NCBI RefSeq assembly: GCF_900496995.4
Contig: NC_044006.1
Coordinates: forward strand, 59,875,204-59,939,203
Length of the DNA: 64,000 bases
Direction of reading: 5' to 3'
From: Aquila chrysaetos chrysaetos
Taxonomy: Eukaryota; Chordata; Aves; Accipitriformes; Accipitridae
Under the pieces are notes generated by a model that had not been told where the DNA came from, did not search any database, and saw only the letters and a program-made list of their open reading frames with translations. Position 1 is the first letter of the stretch. Each line of letters begins with the position of its first letter. A program made the position numbers and the translations under genes. This document shows positions 55,001 to 64,000 of this stretch, in pieces.

Positions 55001-58000
55001 GTACTAACCTTCTGACCCTGACTATCTGCAGTTCCTAGGATTTGGTGATAAAAGGAAGGTAGGAGAAGAATCTTCAAATTTGTCAAATAGCCACAGGCTG
55101 AGAAAACAGATAGATAGGTGTAAGCAAATTCACAAAAGATGAGACTGATAAAAACCTCAAATGCTTAGTCCCTTCCAGCAATCTGGAGTCTAGTGTCTCG
55201 TTGACTCTTACAACTCGGTAGAGCTCTCTTTCACACCACTATGTTTAGTCCCTTGGCTAGTGACAACTTGGAAACTTTTGACTCACACCTTTGTGAGTTT
55301 TCTTGCAAGGTTATTTTATAGTATCCCTTCTCTATTTAAATATTCTAACTTCTGTCTATCAAATGAGGAAGAAAAAGAATTTTGTATTTGTCACACAGAT
55401 AAACACTGCAATAACACAGTACTTCTTGTTATTGCTACAACCTTTAAAGTAATCTTTTTGTTTTATGCCTTACAGCACCCCTGGGGTGTGGCACTGCATG
55501 AACATCACACATGCTATGATCTGTTTTAAGAAACAGCGTTTAAGAGATGCCAGTAAAAGAGAGTCATAGAATTCCTTGGGAAAATTAGAACCCTCCGGCT
55601 TCTTTTAATTAATTTTGCCCCATTTCAGATCTTAATATAAAAAACCATGCACTAAATGGTATTATTAGCATCCAAATAAGTAATCAAGGTGATATTTTTC
55701 CAATGCATAAACATGTCACAAAATTTTCAAACTCATCAGATCTTATTTGTACAACAGGATTAGCAACCATTACGTTCTGGACCTTTCTTATACATAAGAG
55801 CCAATCTCCCTGTCACTGTAAAAATCTGTGAACCAGGCTGAAAATATAGACTATAGTCTCTCCTAATGATGACATACAGTATTGCTGAAAATGTCATAAT
55901 TTAGTAGTAGCTTGCTGTATTTTTGGCAGAACATGAAACAAAATCTTTACTAAGATTAAACTTCAATTTTTTAGGCTTTGTAACAAACCACTGCTTTACA
56001 ACAAATATTGTATCCAGGGGAACTTTAGAATCTAACTCTTTGAAAAGATGACCTCTTCAATGTTTTTAATGAAATCCCTTGATGCTTTGACTCTGTTCTA
56101 AAACTGACCAATTTTAAAAACATCCATGGTCTCAAATGTTAAGATGTTCCAGAAACCTGGATTACTTAAAAATATCAAAGATTTAAGCTCATGAGAAAAC
56201 TATATTAAAAGGAACTTGAGAAAAATGAACTTCAGATCTAAAACTCCGTTTATACATAGTAGCTGTACCCTCTGTAACATAGTGTGATCTAAAACATTTA
56301 TTTCAAATTGGAAAACATTTTTCAAAAGAAAACATTACAGCTTGTTAGAAAAATGTGGCCCTTGGGGAGACAAATTTCTCCAAAAAGATTAGAAAATACC
56401 TCTTGTGGAGTTTGCATTAGATCTGAAGTCCAGAAGAGCAGAGTATCAACCCACAATACAGGAAAACTGTAAAATTTTTTCAGTTAGAAAAAAGAATTCC
56501 CCAGCTAAAAATCACAAATCAGTATAAAGGAAGGTAATACCTAAGCAGGGAACAATAGATAAAAATGAAAAGCATCTTGACAGGGCAAGTCATTACTTGC
56601 TTTAATATGCCCCATAAATGCCTTAAAACAATATTTTGATATTGCTGGAGAGCTGTAACACAGCTCAGTACCATTCTGCCTTCACTGCCACATCTGTTCT
56701 CGTTCTGTCCCCATGGCAATCAGGCCGCTTCCTACTCAGTTCTCCCCCGGCTGAGCTGTTTGGTTCCCCCAAATCTTTTATATGTGAGTCACTGAAACAC
56801 TTACTCATACTTAAAAAAAATCACTGAGAATTCAGATGGTGCTAACATATTTAAGTGTTGTGTAGGTGTGTTATCTGATGCATACAGTTACAGAGATCAT
56901 ACCTCTATGAGTAAGTTTTACATTACAGATAAACTTGATAAACTGACTGTATGATAAGCTGCTTATGACCTTTCCTGAACTATGCCCACAAATTAATGCC
57001 TACTTATATTATTAGTAACACTCCAAGCCCCCAAGCGGTGTCCGACAGGAAAATACCGTATGTTTTAATTAAAACAACTTAAATCAGAAATACTTTCTTC
57101 CTCCTTACACTCAAGACAGCCTTGAGCGAGTGATGAATTTAAGCACTCATATCTCACAACTTTGCCATCACGTTAAATGGAAACTGTAAATGCCTAGAAA
57201 GGAGAGCGTCTGCCTCCAGACCTAAGAAGTTTCATGACACTGAATTTAAGGTCACATTTTATTACATATACTACAGCCTTCTTCAGTTTGCCTTAGAACA
57301 CTATGAAAAGTAGGTTGGTTCACAAAAATAATTAGGGTTGAAATATCCATGCTCCCTCTGATACCTCTGAGGAGCATCTCTCAGATAAAGAAGAGAGGAG
57401 TCTGAGGCTTGCACACTTGGTAACGAGGATCCCTTGACTATGGGCAGACTTCTTTTTCCAGCAAGAGCTGTGCTGACTAAAGAAGTTACTGCCCACAAGC
57501 CATCCCCAGCTCCTTGTAACTCTCCCTCTGGCAGGGGCTACTGGCAGGCTGAGATGCATATGTGCATCTGGGTCAGTAAAAATGAATCCAGCAAGCTGAA
57601 GTGGTTCAAATAGAAAGTCTCTCATAACTGGTCTCATCTGGGCTGAGACAGGTTAGGAAGTGCTCAGAAGCAGCTGAGCTGGCAAGTGTGACTGGCAGAA
57701 AGGCACTGCAGTCGCTGAGGAATGAACTGGAGGCTGTCATTGTTCCAGCCAGTGCAGATACAATCAGAAAAGAGACCCATTTCCAGTGTCTCAGTATTCA
57801 CACCAAACCACTAGCTATCTATACCTGATGTGAAGATGAATCTAGCAGGAGCGTTTATTCTCAAAGTTGCCTGAATCATGCTGTTACTAATAACACCAGC
57901 CATAATTTAACCAATGAGACTGCTGTTCTTCTCATTACATTTTTGTAAATTTCTTTAAAAAATTCATCAACTAGTTGCAAGAATAAGCTTTTGGGACAAC

Positions 58001-60221
58001 TTCCACTGCTAACACATTTTCAGCTATTTCTCTGAAAAGCTTTAGTGTCTCCGAGGCTGACATTTTGCAGTAAGACACTGCTGCATGTAGAAGTGTTTTT
58101 GTTTCTTTCATGAAAAATTTTCTATTTTTAAACAAGTCTTAACACTTGGAAAATGAACATTTGGACACAGTTAGGACTGTGAATTGTATCATCTCCAAAC
58201 ATACTCTCCACACAAAATATGATCTCTTTCCACTGTTCCTCACCTTCTTAACCATCTCTGGTCTTACTAAGTTTCAGGAAATAACTGAAGCATCAAAGAT
58301 ATGGAGATAACATCAGTGCCTACTTAAGACTTGGGAGTATCTTTGGCTTGGAACTGTAAAGGACCTTTTACTCACTCGTTTTAGCAGGTTTGAGCATTTC
58401 ACAGAGCTTTTACTCAGAAAGATACTACTACTTTAGGATGCAAATGCCATTTTATCCATTCATAGACATAGAAAAGTACACAGAGATAAAATCCCTTTGG
58501 CAATTCTAGGAGTAGATTTCTAGTCCCAAATCTCTCATCTTTAGCTTGTCCATAAGACATCTATTTGGCAGCACTGTCTACAATCACTAGAACACATTTC
58601 TCAGAACTGCAACAACTTTGAGGTCTATATCCTTGACATTGGTAGCTTCTGTGGACTAAATGTCATATTTCTGTTGCCCATTAGCTTCTAAAAGTATATC
58701 ATGCTGCAAAATTCTCTGTACAGGTGTTCACTGTCTACAGTGCTGACTGCAAGCCATGCATCTGAAAAAGGTTAAAAGAGTATGTTTTAGTTTTTGAACA
58801 TCTAGTACACGCACAACCTCTCTCCAAATTAAATAAATAAACCACATTTTGCCTGCACTGAAGATATTTATTTGCATGTTAGTAATTCGGAGTTCAATCC
58901 TGTGAAATTATTGCAGAATTTGGCCTTAAAGTTGATAGGAATTCATTCTACCAGGTAGGCTCCAATTTGTAATTCTTCTATGGTTACTCAGCATCAAGAA
59001 GATGACATGCTTCATGCACATCAGCTAAACTGTGCACGAAGGAAAATAAAGGGAACTCACAACCTGCCCAAGAGAAATCCTGTAAGTACAAAAGCTAATG
59101 TGGATTCTCTTTTATCTCAGGACGCGCACTTTTCTCAGGAGATCGTAAGTTGTGTTTTCATGACACACAGGCATGGAGAAAATCAATTATTGTAACACCA
59201 GTGTAGAGTCTGGGTATTGATTTTAATCATTCAATGCAAGCAATACTCTTAGTTGGGGTTTTTTGTGTTGTTAAATGAATAAAACTATTTTGAAATTACT
59301 TGCTTTTTAGGATCAGGATTACAACATATTGTTTTCAGATGTAAAGTTCATAGTGATCTTAAAAAACCAAGTTCCATACAGTAAAATCATAGTGAGTAAG
59401 AACAGGTTATTATGCAAAGCAAGAATGTCATTTTACACCATTCTCTACTCTGATTATAGCCTGATGCTTCACGCTCTTGTCTTTTTTAAGATATAAGTAT
59501 TTAGTAATGGTGTATGAGAAGTAAAGCTACAGACAGAAAAATAAATTATTTTACTATATTTATCAACCGGCTTTCAACTTACTCATTATAAAATCCCTCT
59601 GTTTCCTTACTCCTACAGCAGAGAGATTTAGCAAAACTATTTACTGACATGGCTTCATATAGCAAAAACATTCAGATTTCTGCTCAACAATGCTTGGTTT
59701 GTTGCTTGTTTTCAGATTTTTGCAGCACTAATGGTCCTGTTTATGCCAAGATTAATAACGAACAGTCATAAATGTATTTCAAACAAGTGGAGGCTGAAGA
59801 GGAAGCATCATATCAATGGCTTTGTGAACGGACTTCAATGCAACCATTGTGCATGGATTACAATTCAGAGGTCACATTTTTTTATTAGTTATGTTCTGGA
59901 AACCATAAATAATGTATTCTTTTTAAAGAATTACATGAATTGACCAAATCCACAAAATCATCTGGAAGTTTCCTCCAAGTGACTACCAAGTAACATTCCC
60001 TTGAAGTTCATTTATATTTTTCAGGATGATTTTCAACAATATATTCTTGACATCAGAAGATGAAAAATGCACTTCTACAATCCACAATTCAGACACTATA
60101 GGGAAAACAGATCAATATTTTGTAATAATCTGTGCTCAAGATGGAATTAACAACTATGACGTATAATCTGATTATCAACAATTCCTCTACTATCCTGTTT
60201 CAGAAACGCATTGCACAATTT

Positions 60222-60745
60222 CATAGAATCATGGAATAGTTTGGGTTGGAAGGCACCTTTAAAGGTCATCAACCCCAGCAATGAGCAGGGACATCTTCGA
60301 CTAGATCAGGTTGCTCAGAGCCCCATCCAACCTGACCTTGAACGTTTCCAGGGATGGGGCATCTACCACCTCTCTGGGCAACCTGTGCCAGCGTTTCACC
60401 ACCCTCATTGTAAAAAATTTCTTCCTTATATCTAGTCTGAATCTATTCTCTTTTAGTTTAAAACTATTACCCCTTGTCCTATCACAACAGGCCCTACTAA
60501 AAAGTCTGTCCCCATCTTTCTTATAAGCCCCATTTAAGTATTGAAAGGCTGCAATAAGGTCTTCCTGGAGCCTTCTCTTCTCCAGGCTGAAAAGCCCAAA
60601 CCCTCTCAGCCTGTCTTCATAGGAGAGGTGTTCCATCCCTCTAATCATCTTTGTGGCCCTCCTCTGGACCCACTCCAACAGGTCAATGTCTTTCCCGTAC
60701 TGAGGACTCCAGAGCTGGATGCAGTACTCCAAGTCGGGTCTCAAA
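60222..60745 (-). mobile_element. CR1 LINE 3' fragment with open ORF2 tail
   Basis: The 3' end starts on the + strand with TCATAGAATCATGGAATAG at 60,221. The 5' break is at about 60,745. Between the break and a TAG stop at 60,301-60,303 the minus strand is open for 147 codons ([47 protein letters not shown]), the C-terminal part of CR1 ORF2, downstream of the RT catalytic boxes. The lack of any stop or frameshift suggests a younger insertion than the copy at 36 kb. It cannot be active, since RT and endonuclease are missing. Confidence 0.93.
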
Positions 60746-61239
60746 GTTATTCAAAGCACCAGAGTTTATTATGACAGTGTTATTTCAAAATAACAGAGAT
60801 GACCGGTCTTCTGTCACTTTAATCCACACAGGGATAACCAAAGAAATCACAAAAGTCTTAAGGATAAGTATCAATCTCACTCCTACTTTAGCTCTCCATG
60901 GTTTTCAGTGAAAAAAAGCTATGCCACCAAGATTCATTTGGCCTTCCCCAAAACATGAGGTTTACTATCATACTTACTTTGTAAAATATGATAATTAAGA
61001 GAATTAAATAGACATCTATGGATAACGATATGGGAATACTAAATGTTTCACAAGAACAGGTAGCAATGCATGTAGAAAGCACACTGATGTGCCTAATAAA
61101 AGTATGTGGTGTTTTTCCTCTCTTCCACCAACCCCCACCACCAGTTTCAAGAATGACTCTTAGCATGATTCTTTCAATTTTTAGCTTCCATCATCTGTCC
61201 ACTAAAGAAGTCTTAATTCACACACATTTACTTTCTCTT

Positions 61240-62560
61240 CTACTGACAGGTTGCTGAAAACTTCTCAAGAAAGTCTACAGACTCTGCATACTTCCTCTGC
61301 TTCTCCACTTAATTTTTCCAATTCCATTTCAAAATTGAGCTTTGGTTTAAAGATCACATTTGGCATACCCATGGAACAGGATTAGGTTATATTGTTGCAT
61401 CCATTAGTAGGTGATTAGACTTGATGAGCCAGAACATCCTCTTCTGTCTCAAGCTCTAATTCAACCTTTACCTTTATTAGCCTGCCCTAAATTGTCTCTT
61501 CCACACTGAACAAAGACAAGCTCTAATTATTGTCTGTGGATGCTCTACTTTTCTGCTATTGTTCTTGTGCTATGGTTTTTTACTAAAACATACCCCATTC
61601 AGCCCTTCTCTTCATGACAGCCACATCCTTCTATTCCTTTGTTATTTCTTGTCTAGCCCTATCCATTAATTTGTAAACACCCTAGTAGAACACCTTCCTG
61701 CTTCCTCTCTTGTACTTCCCTCTGAATTCTTCCTAAGTAGTGCTTTAATCTGCTAAAGTTATCAATATCACAAACTTATTAAAGAATTTCTGGATCCATA
61801 TTTCTTACCTCTCTTGCTGGCGTCATATTCTCCTTAGATGATATTCCCAAGTCCAACTTCTTCCTCCATTACTTTTCATCCTTGACTTCAACCTACCATG
61901 TTTCTGAAAATAATTTTGAATTCTTCTATCAATCTGAAACTCTCAGCTCTTTTCAACTTCAGAGCTCTGACTCCCTGTGGAGGAGCAATCACTCAGGAAA
62001 AAATTCAATATAGTGAAAATTGAATATATTAAATTTTATTCATCCAGTTCTAAACTTAAAAATCTCTGCAGTCAATTCCACTGTTCCTAATTTATGTTAT
62101 ATTAAAATCTGTTGTCTTAGAACTCAATATCTAAGAAGCTGCCAAATTCTATCAGTTCTTACATCAGTGTTTCCAGAATACATTTTTTTCCCCTAAAACC
62201 TGGCATGCAGCTTTCTATACCTTCATAATATTTCACATGAGGACTGTTCTAGTGCTTCCTTGTCTACCCACTATACTTATTGCCTCACTACTCTTGAGTT
62301 AAGTTTAAAAAGTTTTCTCTTCCCTGCCTCTTGAAACTCAGAGCTGCTGCTTCTCATTCAAATTTCCATCACTGGATTTTATTTTCCTCTCTACCTACTT
62401 CCTGACTCTTACCCTTAAGTCTACATGATACTTCCATATCTGTTTATTTCTGAAATCATATTTTCTAACTCTCACCTTGGTGCTTTCTTTTAATTTTCCC
62501 ACTGAGCTAGAAGCTTGTAAAGTCACCATACAGCCTCTAATCAAATCCCCACTTAAACAA
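61240..62560 (+). other. Pyrimidine-rich, G-poor stretch
   Basis: Over about 1.3 kb the + strand is dominated by C and T with few G. Lines sampled by eye carry about 5-8 G per 60 bases, against clearly more C. There is no simple repeat unit. It may be an old repeat with biased composition or a product of strand-asymmetric mutation. I recognise no gene in it. Confidence 0.5.
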
Positions 62561-64000
62561 TCTCCTTATTTTGAGCTCATTTAAATACACAAAATTAAAA
62601 TGAGAACAAGTATATCATATCACCTGTAAGTCTACAAGAAACGGCATTCTCCAAAAATTGTACTTCTGTAGAGAAAAACTATCCACATATCTTCCAGTCA
62701 TGATTCCTTTCCATTTCATTATTATTTTTAATATCATTCTTACTAACTAAGAAGCCTTAAAAATGTGAGCTATAACCACATTATCAAGTGTTTCTTTGTA
62801 AATCGTGTATTTCTCAATTTCTAGATGTAAACTTTGTTTACAATTAAGCACACCTATTTTTTTCTTTATTGATCTGTACCTGAGCCTATAAGTTTCTGTC
62901 CACATGTGTAAACTCCTTAAGTTTCTCTACTGTATCATTTTAGCATTCTAGTGAAAAAAAACCCTAAAGAAATTGAAAAATACAGTTTGATTTCTAGAGG
63001 AAATAAAAATATGCTTTCAGACAAGGCTGCAACTCCAGTTTCAGTTGCAGGAATTCTATTAACGGTATAAGAACTAATACTGATGTCTGTAGAACACAAA
63101 CAGTATAACCACATTATTTTTAGGCTATGGTTTCCTGAGTTGGATTCCACTTTGTTTCCTCTAAAAATAATAATCAAATGGTATTTTCCCACATTACCCG
63201 TATACATACTAAATTCAGTAATCTGACATGATAAGGAATCAAGAGATAATGAAACAAGACACCACTTGTAAAACACAGGCAAGTTTCTCATGAAAATGTC
63301 CAGGCTTAGGCACATATGTCCATACTTCACAAACCAGATAAAACCATCCTGATTATGGAAGTACAAGCAGCCACTCATCTCATTAATATCCAGAGAATCT
63401 AAATATACTATGCTTTTTTAAAAAAAATCAATTCATTTGTATGAAGAAGTCTAAAAAAGAATTTACATGCCCAACTTTTAGCTACTTAAAAAGCTGATCT
63501 GAAAGCAGATCTTAACATACTAATTAAGTGTCTGAACTCTGGAATATGATGACAGGTTTGAAAAGCAAAGAGCCATGTAAAGCTGGTCATATTTGCAATC
63601 TCCTTTTCCTGTAATCGTGTCTGTATGCCAGACATCAAAGTACAACATCTTCCACTGATACTTTGCAGTTAAGATGTACTTTCACTGATGCCAAGATCTG
63701 ACTTTGGGTCACAATTACAGCCCATTTTTGCTACACAATTAAACCAAGAAATCCCACTTTAAATTGCAACCTCTAAAAATCAACTAACCTTTCAGTATTG
63801 AAGTTGGAATGAGACAACTCAAAAATCCCATGAGTCTGAGCTGAAATTAGTTGTTGGATTTAAACAGCTGGAGGGGGGAAGGGAGACTTATCTGAAGGAA
63901 TTATATTGAGAGCAGCAGGACTCCCTTTAGGAGAGAAACAGAGAACAGTTAGTAAAAGGAAGCAGGATAAATAATGTGAGAAGAACAGTGTCTACAAAAT

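Larger units (their letters stand above)
46039..64000 (-). other. PRTFDC1: PRTFDC1 intron 3 (partial)
   Basis: No 184-nt exon 3 (residues around VLCVLKGGYKF in the family) was found up to 64,000, so this is read as part of intron 3. Apart from the CR1 at 60.2 kb and the pyrimidine-rich stretch at 61.2-62.6 kb, I recognise nothing. Open frames of up to 147 codons (62,935-63,378, minus) show no family resemblance. A segment at 51,720-51,900 with repeated TTAAT and CAATTA motifs looks enhancer-like but cannot be supported. Confidence 0.7.

Noticed and set aside
61372-61470. Phrase 'gtgattagacttgatgagcc...' resembles the 3' end of an old CR1 on the + strand
   Set aside because: The match is short and lacks the terminal octamer, so it was not called.
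62935-63378. 147-codon open frame on the minus strand
   Set aside because: No recognisable domain, no splice context, composition like the surrounding AT-rich intron.
46039-64000. Search for PRTFDC1 exon 3 or ENKUR exons
   Set aside because: No stretch encoding the KGGYKF or RLKSY motifs or any ENKUR-like segment was seen; a tblastn would settle it.

Overview
The window looks like bird genomic DNA from a gene-poor, AT-rich stretch. The only protein-coding gene I can recognise is the 3' half of PRTFDC1, a paralogue of HPRT1, on the minus strand. The call of a bird rests on two 5'-truncated CR1 LINE insertions whose 3' ends carry the avian-type repeated octamer (ATTCTATG-like), plus the sparse repeat content. 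I cannot name the species.

Layout on the + strand. 1-24,284 is intergenic DNA downstream of PRTFDC1. It holds simple repeats, an old CR1 relic (about 11.47-11.76 kb), an isolated CpG cluster (17.31-17.39 kb) and a perfect 50-bp tandem duplication (21,891-21,990). 24,285-25,542 is the probable PRTFDC1 3' UTR. Coding exons 9, 8, 7, 6, 5 and 4 (numbered as in HPRT1) lie at 25,543-25,590, 26,232-26,308, 28,302-28,348, 28,764-28,846, 30,300-30,317 and 45,973-46,038. Their lengths of 48, 77, 47, 83, 18 and 66 nt match the HPRT1 exon lengths as I know them, and together they encode the C-terminal 112 residues plus the stop. Exons 1-3 were not found, so 46,039-64,000 is read as part of intron 3.

Intron 4 (30,318-45,972) is where most old mobile DNA sits. 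It contains a decayed tyrosine recombinase of DIRS type (about 31.64-32.51 kb) with possible RT and Gag scraps upstream of it, an old CR1 relic (33.72-34.09 kb), and a 5'-truncated CR1 (36.05-37.01 kb). Intron 3 carries a second, better preserved CR1 (60.22-60.75 kb) and a 1.3-kb pyrimidine-rich stretch. All recognised retroelement pieces lie on the minus strand, the same strand as PRTFDC1.

The two observations most worth a second look are the DIRS-like recombinase relic in an avian-looking genome, and the PRTFDC1 active-site loop, which has Gly where HPRT has its catalytic Asp137.
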